A DNA stretch of 64,000 nucleotides from Bacteroidia bacterium (GTDB lineage: Bacteria > Bacteroidota > Bacteroidia > Palsa-965): assembly GCA_023151315.1 (NCBI GenBank), contig JAKLJE010000026.1:1-64000 (forward strand), given 5' to 3'. The notes below the pieces were generated by a model. The model was not told the origin of the DNA. It was given only the letters and a program-made list of their open reading frames with translations, and made no database searches. Below are positions 6,278 through 15,326 of the stretch, in pieces (within the stretch, counting starts at the first letter, position 1; every line of letters begins with the position of its first letter). The position numbers and the translations under genes are program-made.

Positions 6278-8479
6278 TCAATGCTGTATCATGATTTTGC
6301 GCATTACACGTCGGTTTCCTGCAATTATTTCGGCGAAATACACTCCGGGAGCTTCATCTGCAACATCTAACATGAATGTTCCTCCACTGGAATTGCGGAA
6401 TATTTCTTCTGATACAATCTGTCCTAACGGATTGATCAAACGGATAGTAAGATCATGTTGTTTTTCCACTTGCACATTGATGTTGACATTATCGCTGGCC
6501 GGATTCGGGTAAACATCAACATCAAATAATGAAGTGTTCTCTTCAACGTCTGTTGCCTCGTGAATATTAATGTCATCAATGTAAAGATTGTTCTCGAAGT
6601 CCGTGGTGTGTCGGAACTTGATGATTGCGCCTCCAGAAAATTGAAATTGATTGAGCGGAATGATTTCCCATCTCCAGTCGTTTGATCCCGGTGTAAATTC
6701 ACCTGATCCGTAATTCGGAGTGGTAGTTGTCAACGCTGCGCCGGATTTCGAGAAGAGTGTTGTCCATGTAACACCGCAATCCGTTGAGATCAGCACTTTC
6801 AATGTATCGGAATAATTCGGGCTGGTGTTCGGATCGGTGAACAATTTATAAGCCAGCTGGAAAGTAATAACCGGGTTTGTTGCACTGTTCAGATTCAATG
6901 CAGGAAGGACCATTTCATCCACCTGACCGTTTGCATTATAATCAAAGTTGTCCATGAATGCGCTTGCTGTACCGGTGCTTGCTGCGGTTGTCGTTCTCGA
7001 CCACGTAACGGCATTATCAGGATTGTTGATGGTAATTCCATTGCTAGGGAATGTGGTGCTTTCAAATCCTTCGCTGTAAGGTAATGCAACGGATCCTGAA
7101 GAAACGGTGTATGTGCTTTGAGCTTGATCATTACCCGCATTCGCATCCGTTCCGCCATTCGGATTCAAAGTATAAGCAGAGAATGTATGTGTGCCTGTTG
7201 CTGAAGTCATTGAATTTAGCGTGACGTTCTGCGTTGCGTTCGTTGCAAGATTTCCGGTCCAGTTGTACACCTGAATCGGTCCTGCATCAATTCTGTAATT
7301 AATGGTTGCGCTTGTAAGTGGATTGGTGCCGAAGTTCTTAATGGTTACTACAGGATTAAAAGTGGTACTGCAGGCAGTTCCATTCGGATTGAGAACAGCA
7401 GAAATTCCTGCATCATTACCCGCAGCGTTGTTACAAGCGGATGAACTTTGTAAAGCGTTGTATGGTGAGCTGTTCAGTACAGAAAGCATACGCGATTTCT
7501 GATTCAGCGTAAACATGTTCATGCAGGCATCATCGGTGTAGTCCATGTAATTCTGATACATGTCGCCATTAGGACTGTTGGAGCAGGAAATCTGTATTGT
7601 ACTCGGACAACCGTAATGCTCATCTGCCTGATTCGGGGTATCGTTGCATTGATCTGTTCCGTTACAACCTGAACCGTCATCGCCCCAGATATGAATCAGG
7701 TTAAAGCAATGACCGATTTCGTGTGTTGTAGTTCGCCCTCGGTTGTATGCACTGCTCAGCGAATATCCGCTGCCATAACTTGTGAAGTTGCTGCCGAAGT
7801 AAGGAAATCCGATTACAACACCGAACGTATTTGAAGGTGAAGAAGTCGGAAATTCTGCATAACCCAACAAGCCGGGCGTGAGGTTGCATACCCAGATATT
7901 GAAATATCTGGTTACATCCCATGCGTTCAAACCGTCGGTATTGTAATTCTTAACGTTGTTGTTCATGTTAAAAACAACATTACTACTGATCTGGCGGCGT
8001 TCGATTCCTGTAGTAGGATTCCCGTTGGGATCAGTCTGTGCAAGACAGAACTGAATATCTGTATTCGCTGCAACTCCCTGAAAATAGGAAGGAGTATTGG
8101 AGGCATCTGCATTTGTACGGGAGTAATCTTCGTTGAGTACCTGAATCTGCGACAAAACCTGATTATCGGTAATGTTCTGTCCTGCCGTGTTCCATACAAT
8201 GTGTACCACAACAGGTATAGTGATTGTACCGCCTTGAACTGAAGGATTTGAAGAATATGCAGCGGCTTTGTTAGCGATCATTTGATCGTAAGCTGCACGT
8301 TCAGCAGCGCGTTGCGGATTCTGAATGTTGAGCATATTTTCATACTCGGTAACACCGCATCTGTTAATCGGAATCTGCCTTAACTGTTTAATGTATCTGG
8401 CCTGAAAACGCAATAAGCCTGAAGCAAACGCTCCGAGTGCGACCAGGGAAAAAAGAAATACTAGAGTCGTCTTTTTCAT
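6278..8479 (-). CDS. Secreted M43 (pappalysin-like) metalloprotease with T9SS sorting domain
   Basis: A 733-residue extracellular zinc protease. After a signal peptide and pro-region, the catalytic domain (about residues 65-340) has the zinc motif THEIGHCFNLIH (HExxHxxNLxH), with the downstream Met-turn region in QNYMDYTDDACMNMFT. Next comes a CARDB/Ig-like segment (about 355-450), then a jelly-roll-like region ending with YIDDINIHE (about 460-640). The last 75 residues are a T9SS type A domain (VYPNPASDNVNI). It probably degrades environmental protein. The gene stands alone, with a clear terminator. Confidence 0.93.
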   Translation of the reverse strand: MKKTTLVFLFSLVALGAFASGLLRFQARYIKQLRQIPINRCGVTEYENMLNIQNPQRAAERAAYDQMIANKAAAYSSNPSVQGGTITIPVVVHIVWNTAGQNITDNQVLSQIQVLNEDYSRTNADASNTPSYFQGVAANTDIQFCLAQTDPNGNPTTGIERRQISSNVVFNMNNNVKNYNTDGLNAWDVTRYFNIWVCNLTPGLLGYAEFPTSSPSNTFGVVIGFPYFGSNFTSYGSGYSLSSAYNRGRTTTHEIGHCFNLIHIWGDDGSGCNGTDQCNDTPNQADEHYGCPSTIQISCSNSPNGDMYQNYMDYTDDACMNMFTLNQKSRMLSVLNSSPYNALQSSSACNNAAGNDAGISAVLNPNGTACSTTFNPVVTIKNFGTNPLTSATINYRIDAGPIQVYNWTGNLATNATQNVTLNSMTSATGTHTFSAYTLNPNGGTDANAGNDQAQSTYTVSSGSVALPYSEGFESTTFPSNGITINNPDNAVTWSRTTTAASTGTASAFMDNFDYNANGQVDEMVLPALNLNSATNPVITFQLAYKLFTDPNTSPNYSDTLKVLISTDCGVTWTTLFSKSGAALTTTTPNYGSGEFTPGSNDWRWEIIPLNQFQFSGGAIIKFRHTTDFENNLYIDDINIHEATDVEENTSLFDVDVYPNPASDNVNINVQVEKQHDLTIRLINPLGQIVSEEIFRNSSGGTFMLDVADEAPGVYFAEIIAGNRRVMRKIMIQH

Positions 8480-8641
8480 AAATCAGTTATACCGCATGAT
8501 TAGCAGAGATTTAAATTTCGGAATTTAATGCGGGAATGCCAAGAAATAGCGGAATGTTTGGGTTATTAGTTGGCGATTAGGCGGGAAAACCGTTTTTTTG
8601 GATTCCCTAAAATGAGTTAAGAATTTCACACATCGCTACCT

Positions 8642-9331
8642 ATGCAGAAGAGAATATTGCTCGTTGAAGATGAAGAGAACATTTTGAAAACCATTCGCCT
8701 TAATCTGGAATTGGAAGGTTATCAGGTTGTGTCTGCCATTGACGGTGACAGCGCGATTCGTGCTTTCGAACCCGGTGAATTTGATTTGTGCATTCTTGAT
8801 GTTATGTTGCCGCTGGTAAACGGATTCGACGTTTGTGCTGCAATACGTGAAAAAGATAAGTCGGTTCCTGTTCTATTTCTCACTGCTAAAGGTGAAGGAG
8901 AAGACCGGGTGCGCGGACTTAAGCTCGGAGCTGATGATTATCTCACCAAGCCATTTCATCTGGAAGAATTTCTTCTGAGGGTTAATAACCTTTTGAAGAG
9001 GTCTGTTCGCAAAGAAGGAGTGAACCTGATGGCGCAATACAGCTTTGGCGACAATCATATCAACTTTGCATCTTATGAGGCCAAAGGAAACGGACAGCAT
9101 TGGTCGTTAACCAAACGTGAAGCCGAATTGCTGCGTATGTTGATCTCACGTAACGGAGAAGTGGTTTCGCGCGATGAGATTCTTGAAAAACTCTGGAAAG
9201 ACGATTCTCAGCCTACAGGTCGCGCGATTGATAATTACATTCTCAACTTCAGAAAGTACTTTGAGGCTAATCCGAAGGAACCGCGCTTCTTTCATTCCAT
9301 TCGCGGTGTAGGTTACCGCTTCACGGAATAA
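8642..9331 (+). CDS. OmpR/PhoB-family response regulator
   Basis: A 229-residue two-component regulator. The receiver domain (residues 3-118) has the acidic pair ED at 10-11, phospho-acceptor D53 in ILDVMLP, T81 and K103 in LTKPF. The C-terminal winged helix (about 130-228) ends RGVGYRF, typical of OmpR/PhoB. It is a cytoplasmic transcription factor. No histidine kinase lies beside it, so the partner is elsewhere. The stop codon is one base from that of the convergent small membrane protein gene. Confidence 0.95.
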   Translation: MQKRILLVEDEENILKTIRLNLELEGYQVVSAIDGDSAIRAFEPGEFDLCILDVMLPLVNGFDVCAAIREKDKSVPVLFLTAKGEGEDRVRGLKLGADDYLTKPFHLEEFLLRVNNLLKRSVRKEGVNLMAQYSFGDNHINFASYEAKGNGQHWSLTKREAELLRMLISRNGEVVSRDEILEKLWKDDSQPTGRAIDNYILNFRKYFEANPKEPRFFHSIRGVGYRFTE

Positions 9332-9332
9332 A

Positions 9333-9629
9333 TCAGCGTTTCGATTTATCGTTCAGAATTTTATTCAGACTGTCGGCTTTGCGGATACTGTCTGCCGTTT
9401 GTTGCTGTTTTTCTTTTTGTTCTTCGTTGCCGTATTCGCTGATCAGCCATGCGACTAAGAGCACAAGTATTAAAGAAAGAAACACACGACGGTAACGGTA
9501 AAGCGGAGTTCTGTACAGCGGATTGGTCATGCGTTGATAATTATGCATGACTTTTCCGAAGTTGCGGTGCTCTGCAATTTTCTCCTCTTTAGGCGGAGCC
9601 GGGTCGATATTGAATTTGAATCCGCTCAT
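9333..9629 (-). CDS. Small single-pass membrane protein coupled to an ECF sigma factor
   Basis: A 98-residue protein I do not recognise. A basic N-terminal half (about residues 1-47) is followed by one transmembrane segment (about 48-65) and a charged, helical C-terminal tail. Its ATG begins one base after the sigma-factor stop codon, so the two are cotranscribed and probably translationally coupled. A role in sequestering or localising the sigma factor is an inference; no zinc-binding anti-sigma motif is present. Confidence 0.75.
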   Translation of the reverse strand: MSGFKFNIDPAPPKEEKIAEHRNFGKVMHNYQRMTNPLYRTPLYRYRRVFLSLILVLLVAWLISEYGNEEQKEKQQQTADSIRKADSLNKILNDKSKR

Positions 9630-9630
9630 T

Positions 9631-10203
9631 TCAGTTGGTAGAGTTTTTATTCAATAGCACTTTCAGTTTGTCGAGTATTCTGTAGGTCCTCACCTTTGCA
9701 TTGTTTTCAGTAATGCCCAATATTTCGGCAACTTCTGCAAATGCACGCTTTTCAAAGAAGCGCAATTCAATGAACTGCATTTCTTCTGCGGTGAGCGATG
9801 ACAACAATTGCATCACCATTCTGTCTGCTTCCGCCGTGTTTTCTTCTCCGGCTTCGGTGATGATATTTTTCAGATCCGATTGTTCCAGACTCACATTTCT
9901 TTCGCGTTTGTCTTTGCGATAAAACATATTGACCTCGTTCAACGCAATTCGGAACAGCCAGGAAGAAAAAGGCAAACCTTTGAATTCGTATTTCGGTAAA
10001 GCAACCATGGCTTTCAGGAATGCATCTGAAACAATATCGCCGGCAATGTCTTCATCGCCTGTACGGCGGAACACGAATACGAAAATCTGACGGTAATACT
10101 TCTCATACAGCAATCCGAACCGGGCAGGATCTTTGCGCGCTTCTTCAATGAGCTGGTTTTCGCTCAGAATCTGCTCTTTCGTTTTATGGTGCTGGTTCAG
10201 CAT
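9631..10203 (-). CDS. ECF-type RNA polymerase sigma factor
   Basis: A 190-residue sigma-70 family protein with only regions 2 and 4. Region 2 (about residues 25-95) includes YRQIFVFVFRRTGDEDIAGD and FSSWLFRIALNE. Region 4 (about 130-185) has the helix-turn-helix AFAEVAEILGITENNAKVRTYR. The open frame extends upstream to 10281, but the ATG at 10203 (MLNQHHKTKEQ) gives the normal family length. A TATCTTTC -7-like element (10239-10246) lies upstream of it. It forms an operon with the small membrane protein. Confidence 0.93.
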   Translation of the reverse strand: MLNQHHKTKEQILSENQLIEEARKDPARFGLLYEKYYRQIFVFVFRRTGDEDIAGDIVSDAFLKAMVALPKYEFKGLPFSSWLFRIALNEVNMFYRKDKRERNVSLEQSDLKNIITEAGEENTAEADRMVMQLLSSLTAEEMQFIELRFFEKRAFAEVAEILGITENNAKVRTYRILDKLKVLLNKNSTN

Positions 10204-10238
10204 CGCCGGATTTATTACTCCTAATTCTGATGTGGCCG

Positions 10239-10246
10239 GAAAGATA
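10239..10246 (-). promoter_or_regulatory. -7-like element, ECF sigma operon
   Basis: Minus-strand TATCTTTC, one base off TAnnTTTG, 35 nt before the chosen ATG at 10203. It supports the shorter start. Confidence 0.4.
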
Positions 10247-10364
10247 CAACCGGATATGGGATTTTTTTCGCCGCCAGCCAACCAAGGGTGTGGAATTCCG
10301 TCATTAAAACGGAACTTCTGTATCCTTTTACTGATTGCGTATTATACAATCAAATTAAGTCGCC

Positions 10365-12725
10365 ATGAAAAAGCTACTACTGATTCTGTCTGTTTTGTGT
10401 GTTGCACCGGTATTTGCCCGTGAAGCTACCATCTCCGAAGCGGAGAAAAATCCGACTGCTGTTACTGCAATTATTCTTGATCAAAGTGCAGATGGTCCAT
10501 CCCGACTGATGAAGCTGTCAGGAAAACTCAATTTTCTCAAAACGGTTGTATTTCAATCGCAATCCGATAATGCAATTGCCGAGTCGTACGTAGCCTCTGT
10601 TGCGGCATTCGGAAATGTAAGAACGTTGGTTTTTCGTGATTGTAACTTATCGACAACTCCCTCGAATTTGAAAATGCTGGTTTCAGTTCGCACATTGGAG
10701 GTTGAAGGTGCTTATCCGGGTTCATCGGAATCTTTTTACAATGCTGCTGCCGATATGGCTTCAGTGGAGAATGTGAAGGTGCGTAGCACTGATTTCAGAT
10801 CTCTTCCTGCGTCATTTTCACGATTACGTGTGATGAAGTCAATTGATCTCTTAAATACGGATATGGCCTTGGCTTCCGGTTACGAGCTCAATACGAAAAT
10901 GCCTCATGAAATGCAGGCTTCAGATACCGTGAAATTCGGTTTCGGTGCAGATGTACTTTCACTTTCATATACATGCTACAACAAAGAAGCTTGCGGTTCA
11001 CATCTGCAGATGTTTCGTGATGTGTTGCAGGGCGCTCCCCGTGCAAGTAATGTTTTTTACACTCCGAAACGTGAAAAAGCATTTCTGAAAACACATCCGT
11101 TGGTTAAACGTCCGATTGAAAAAGCTGATGTAGTTCCTGATGTATTCACAACAAACACGATCACCGGTGGAACTGTAGAGTACGGATCCGGGACGCGAAT
11201 TATTATTCCTCCAACTGCATTTGTAGATGCAAACGGGAATACAGTAACAGGCAATGTGGATATTACTTACCGTGAGTTCCGCGATCCGGCTGACATTATT
11301 GTAAGCGGAATCCCGATGAAATATGATTCAGGCGGTGTTGTTGGTGATTTTAAATCTGCAGGAATGTTTGAGATGTATGCATCGCAGAACAATCAGGAAG
11401 TATTTGTTGCGCCGGGAAAGAATGTCGAATTGCAGTTTGCCGTTACGGATACTGCGCCCGAGTACAATTTTTATCGCCTTGATGAAAGCAAAGGTTGGGT
11501 ATATGAAAGCTCTCCCGGTGAAGTGGAAACCGTCGCTACAACCAGAACACCTTCGGTTGATTCGATTGTTCCGGTATCGAAAGCAGTCGCATATTACAAT
11601 GATAATATCCGCAGGGTAAATCGCAACTACTTTTTAGGTGATACTTTGTCGTTTGAAAGTCGTTATGCGGATACGAATTACATCGGTGAACATCTTGTAA
11701 AAGTTTCCTCACGTTGGAGTCGTGCTCAAAAGGCGAAACGTTTTTCCAGATTCTACTTACGAAAGTATGCAGGCGGGAAAGATTTCACCTGTGTGCGCAT
11801 TGAAAGAACGCGTGATAATTATGTGAAGAATCAGGAGTTGTCGGTATACAAAGGATATTATTGGAAGTTGGATAGAAGAATGCGCGGACCGGAACTACGA
11901 AAGAAGTATGGAAACAAATCGGGGATAAGTGATGTACGGATTATTAATGATGGAGGCGAGTACTTCATCGAACTGAAATATTACTGGGGATTCGATCGCA
12001 TAAAAGCAACGCCGGTTCGACTCAACTCCGATAAAAAGCCGGTTGATATAAACGATATTCAGAAGAGCCGCTTGCATAGAAATTATACGCGCCACCTGAA
12101 TTCCCAGCGACGTTCTGATGGAAGAAATGTGTCACGAAAAGTGCGAGTGTACAATCGCAAAAAACAGAAAGCCGGTGTTGATTCAGCTAATGTGTACCAT
12201 CGCACAATTAAACACATGGATGAAACCGAATCTGCAATGACACGCAGGCAGTGGTATCAGTATGTTTTGCAGGAAAATATCCGTTATTACAATGCGATGA
12301 ATCCGTCTGCAGGTTCTATAAATGCCGTCTATCAAACTTTGCAAATCAGCGGAATGGGAATCTATAATTGTGATCAGGTGCGCCGATTAACAAATCCTGT
12401 GACCAAAGTTCTGAAGACAATTACAACTAATGCCGGAGCGATTGTGCCGGCTGTTGTTTACGTTGTGAGTAAGACCGCCAATATGGTTTTATCTTATTTC
12501 CAGGGCTCAAGAGGTGGAATTGAATTCAGCTACGGCAAGAAGGATGTAAACTCGCTTGTAGCAGTAGATAAGGAAGGAATGGTTTACGTAGTGGACGAGG
12601 AAGATTTTCCGAATATGGCAGATGCCGGACGTGATCGTGTTGATATGGAAGCAGATCCTGTTGACGGTGAACCAAGCAATCCTGAAGTAATCCGCAGGGC
12701 AATTTTCCCGGAGAATTACGAGTGA
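10365..12725 (+). CDS. Large secreted protein with leucine-rich-like and ZU5-like regions
   Basis: A 786-residue protein with a signal peptide (residues 1-18, cut near VFA-RE). Residues 30-180 look like irregular leucine-rich repeats. Residues ~250-370 contain GSGTRIIIPPTAFVDANG followed by DITYREFRDPADI and SGIPMKYD, a recurrent Bacteroidota surface module resembling ZU5 domains. The C-terminal 400 residues are basic and unassigned. No T9SS sorting domain ends it, so it may be periplasmic or outer-membrane associated. It is convergent with the DUF6265-like lipoprotein gene, the stop codons abutting. Confidence 0.85.
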   Translation: MKKLLLILSVLCVAPVFAREATISEAEKNPTAVTAIILDQSADGPSRLMKLSGKLNFLKTVVFQSQSDNAIAESYVASVAAFGNVRTLVFRDCNLSTTPSNLKMLVSVRTLEVEGAYPGSSESFYNAAADMASVENVKVRSTDFRSLPASFSRLRVMKSIDLLNTDMALASGYELNTKMPHEMQASDTVKFGFGADVLSLSYTCYNKEACGSHLQMFRDVLQGAPRASNVFYTPKREKAFLKTHPLVKRPIEKADVVPDVFTTNTITGGTVEYGSGTRIIIPPTAFVDANGNTVTGNVDITYREFRDPADIIVSGIPMKYDSGGVVGDFKSAGMFEMYASQNNQEVFVAPGKNVELQFAVTDTAPEYNFYRLDESKGWVYESSPGEVETVATTRTPSVDSIVPVSKAVAYYNDNIRRVNRNYFLGDTLSFESRYADTNYIGEHLVKVSSRWSRAQKAKRFSRFYLRKYAGGKDFTCVRIERTRDNYVKNQELSVYKGYYWKLDRRMRGPELRKKYGNKSGISDVRIINDGGEYFIELKYYWGFDRIKATPVRLNSDKKPVDINDIQKSRLHRNYTRHLNSQRRSDGRNVSRKVRVYNRKKQKAGVDSANVYHRTIKHMDETESAMTRRQWYQYVLQENIRYYNAMNPSAGSINAVYQTLQISGMGIYNCDQVRRLTNPVTKVLKTITTNAGAIVPAVVYVVSKTANMVLSYFQGSRGGIEFSYGKKDVNSLVAVDKEGMVYVVDEEDFPNMADAGRDRVDMEADPVDGEPSNPEVIRRAIFPENYE

Positions 12726-13214
12726 TTATTGCGGAAGCAATGAAACTCCGGTGTTGCGTTCGAAGTGAAGTGATTCACTTTTCGGTAAACCGTTTTCAAT
12801 TCCTTCTAAACGCACAAGAACCGTATTCTTGGTTTCCAAAGTGTAACTGATATGCTGAGGAAAATCGTGCTCAAGGTTTTCGAAGCTGGCGTGTGATTCG
12901 TCAGCTTCAACCATTTTGAAGAGTACAGGTCCCGGATTCTGCGGAACAGTTGCTACGTAGAAAGGAGTGCCTTCTACGATTTCTATTTTCAGAGTTTCTT
13001 TGAAGAGCGTATCACCATCAGGAGTGATTGTTGCTCCCTTGCCAACGTATGCTTTACCGGATTTCTCCCACACTTCTACAAAAGTCAGTTCATTGGCATC
13101 AACACCTTCCCACGTTCCGATCAGCCATGAAAGTTCTTTCAGTCGGTCTTCATCAGTTGTGCAGGAGCTCAAAGTAATTGCGCCCAGAGCCAGTATAAAA
13201 AAGTAAATCCTCAT
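12726..13214 (-). CDS. DUF6265-like lipoprotein
   Basis: A 162-residue lipoprotein with lipobox LSSC at about residue 18. The mature part starts WLIGTWEG and carries FVEVWEKSGKAYVG and FENLEHDFPQ, phrases of the DUF6265 group of small beta-barrel proteins. Function unknown. A TATCTTTA element sits four bases upstream of the ATG, which suggests a leaderless message. Confidence 0.85.
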   Translation of the reverse strand: MRIYFFILALGAITLSSCTTDEDRLKELSWLIGTWEGVDANELTFVEVWEKSGKAYVGKGATITPDGDTLFKETLKIEIVEGTPFYVATVPQNPGPVLFKMVEADESHASFENLEHDFPQHISYTLETKNTVLVRLEGIENGLPKSESLHFERNTGVSLLPQ

Positions 13215-13218
13215 TCCG

Positions 13219-13226
13219 TAAAGATA
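13219..13226 (-). promoter_or_regulatory. -7-like element, DUF6265 gene
   Basis: Minus-strand TATCTTTA, four bases before the ATG at 13214. Confidence 0.4.
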
Positions 13227-13259
13227 AGAAACGAGGATTTACAATGGATTTTAACAAGC

Positions 13260-14483
13260 TTACTTCTGGAATTTGACCAGAACGTCTTTCACCATGTCCT
13301 TGTGAACTGTAAACGTCATCATTTTCAGCTTCACATAATCTTCATGGTAATAATAGAAACCCGGATTCTGCGGATTATTACGGGCACTGCTTCCTGAATC
13401 TTTAATCAGGAACCACATTCCGTTTTTACGTTCTGCCCAGCCTACCATGTGCACGGCATGATCATCCGTAGTTGTTCCGTTGCTGAAACGCAATTGGCGC
13501 GCATTTTCATCAATCGCTGAAGAAGGAATATCGTAAGAGGGAACCATCGCAACTCCCAGCTCCGGATTGATGCCGCCTTCGGAAACATCACCGCCAATTG
13601 CAAGACTGTATCCGTTTTTAATTGAAGTCTTGATGATATTCATCCAAACATCCAAAGGCACGTTGTGATAGTCTTCTGAATGCCACCAGTTGTCAGGAAC
13701 TTTGTATTCTGCTTTTGTCCAATAAGCAGATTCTTTCAACGACATGAACTCCACATAATCCGTTGGATTGAGTTTTAAAACCGTTGTCATGTAATCCAGA
13801 GGGCTCAATGTTTTTCCGTCAACAACCACGTTCACCGGTGGTTCTCCCATGTGATATTTAAGAATGGATTTCACCGTACGTACTACTGTTTCTTCATCCC
13901 AGGCTCCTGTGAGTTTTACGTTCTCCAGATACTTATTGATTTCATCAAACAAAGTAACGTGATCATAAAACGGCTGATTAGGTTTCAATCCGGTGAATGC
14001 ATCGTAAGGCACCACACCGTACATCTGCATCATACGCGTAACAGCATTGGATTCGGAACCTTCACCCACAAACATGTCGCCGCGTTTGCGTACATATTCT
14101 TTTGCCTTTTCCACATATTCCCAGTAAACGATGTATGATTGAGAAAGTCGTACTTCCTGCTTCGAAATTCGCTGTACTTCCGTTTCAAAAAACGAAAGCG
14201 TGGAGAAGCACCAGCAGGTGTTGGTCAAACCCTGAGAAATAGTCGGAGAAGTGTATACGGTTTTGAATTCACTCATGGATTTCGGAACGTCTACACCGGT
14301 GTAATCCATCATGAAGCGCTTGTCTTCATTTTTATTGTCGCCCTTGAAGTCCGACATCTTCTGCTTGATGTTCTTCATGAACGGGTTGACATAAGGTTTC
14401 ATACCGCCTTTGTCTTTGCGATCCTGAGCGAACATACTCATACCGGAAAGCATTATAGCCAGAAATAGTGTGTGCTTTTTCAT
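13260..14483 (-). CDS. C1-family cysteine peptidase (bleomycin hydrolase/PepC-like)
   Basis: A 407-residue peptidase. The start at 14483 gives MKKHTLFLAIMLSG and a clean signal peptide ending MFAQ; the 35 codons upstream are not conserved-looking. The catalytic cysteine is in NTCWCFS (near residue 90), and the histidine is in DDHAVHMVGW. The third active-site position, normally Asn in NSW, is Asp here (IKDSGSS). A signal peptide is unusual for cytoplasmic PepC and points to a periplasmic or exported aminopeptidase. A TAAATTCG element lies 18 nt upstream. Confidence 0.9.
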   Translation of the reverse strand: MKKHTLFLAIMLSGMSMFAQDRKDKGGMKPYVNPFMKNIKQKMSDFKGDNKNEDKRFMMDYTGVDVPKSMSEFKTVYTSPTISQGLTNTCWCFSTLSFFETEVQRISKQEVRLSQSYIVYWEYVEKAKEYVRKRGDMFVGEGSESNAVTRMMQMYGVVPYDAFTGLKPNQPFYDHVTLFDEINKYLENVKLTGAWDEETVVRTVKSILKYHMGEPPVNVVVDGKTLSPLDYMTTVLKLNPTDYVEFMSLKESAYWTKAEYKVPDNWWHSEDYHNVPLDVWMNIIKTSIKNGYSLAIGGDVSEGGINPELGVAMVPSYDIPSSAIDENARQLRFSNGTTTDDHAVHMVGWAERKNGMWFLIKDSGSSARNNPQNPGFYYYHEDYVKLKMMTFTVHKDMVKDVLVKFQK

Positions 14484-14501
14484 TGTATAAAAATTGAGAA
14501 G

Positions 14502-14509
14502 CGAATTTA
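14502..14509 (-). promoter_or_regulatory. -7-like element TAAATTCG, C1 peptidase
   Basis: Minus-strand TAAATTCG (TAnnTTYG), 18 nt before the ATG at 14483. It supports the MKK start over the longer frame. Confidence 0.5.
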
Positions 14510-14588
14510 GCAGTATTGCTGAACTGATAACCATGATATCGCTCAGCGGTGGAATTTCAGGAGCGAACGGCGGCAGGAAGAGGATCAA

Positions 14589-15326
14589 TCAATGAACGGT
14601 GCCCCAGAGAATGCCGTTTTCGAAATAACGCAGATCGAGTTCCAAATGATCCAAAAAAAGCAAGACGTCCACGGGTTCCTCTGTAAATACGGAACGATCC
14701 CATGTAATTACCTCTACGTAACGTTTATCACTTTCAGTTAATGGCAAATACGTTTTGTAAAGTTCAGGACTGTCGGTTCCGGCAAGCATCGCATATGAAA
14801 TTGCAGTTTCCCTATAGGTTTGAAGATGCTCCAGTAAAACTTCTTCTCTTTCTGTAGAAGAGAAAAATTCTTCAGACGTAACGAATGTTTGTCGTACTCC
14901 CGGTTCTGCCAGTGTATCGGAGAAATCCTGACGCAGATCGCGGATTTCACTTGCACAGCGGTCTGTTTCATCGCGCAGATAGCGAATCAGTGTGTCCAGA
15001 GCACCGCAATCCATGCAGTTCTTTTTCAGGACAAGTCGCAAGCTGTCGGATTCCGTTTCTATGCGTTTGGGATTTGCAGTGTAATATCCGTAAGGAACGT
15101 TGTCGAGAACGTAGTATTCGTAATCATCGCTGCTTACACTGTCTGTAATTACATCCATAATCTGATCACCCAGCAATTCATGATCCGGCAATTCTCTCGC
15201 AGCAATTTTCGCTCGCGTAACTGCAAACGTGATGACGATTCCGATTATCAGAAGAATAGAGAATACGATTCCGATAATGATCAGAACGCGATATTTTTCT
15301 TCCGGTGATTTCTCCTGCGCACTCAT
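14589..15326 (-). CDS. Single-pass membrane protein of unknown function
   Basis: A 245-residue protein with a basic, Glu-rich N-terminal tail, one transmembrane helix (about residues 15-37) and an acidic soluble remainder that should face the periplasm. Paired cysteines occur in NCMDCG. I do not recognise a family. Its start overlaps the end of the GT-C gene by four bases (ATGA), so the pair is translationally coupled, and it may assist or regulate that transferase. Confidence 0.75.
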   Translation of the reverse strand: MSAQEKSPEEKYRVLIIIGIVFSILLIIGIVITFAVTRAKIAARELPDHELLGDQIMDVITDSVSSDDYEYYVLDNVPYGYYTANPKRIETESDSLRLVLKKNCMDCGALDTLIRYLRDETDRCASEIRDLRQDFSDTLAEPGVRQTFVTSEEFFSSTEREEVLLEHLQTYRETAISYAMLAGTDSPELYKTYLPLTESDKRYVEVITWDRSVFTEEPVDVLLFLDHLELDLRYFENGILWGTVH

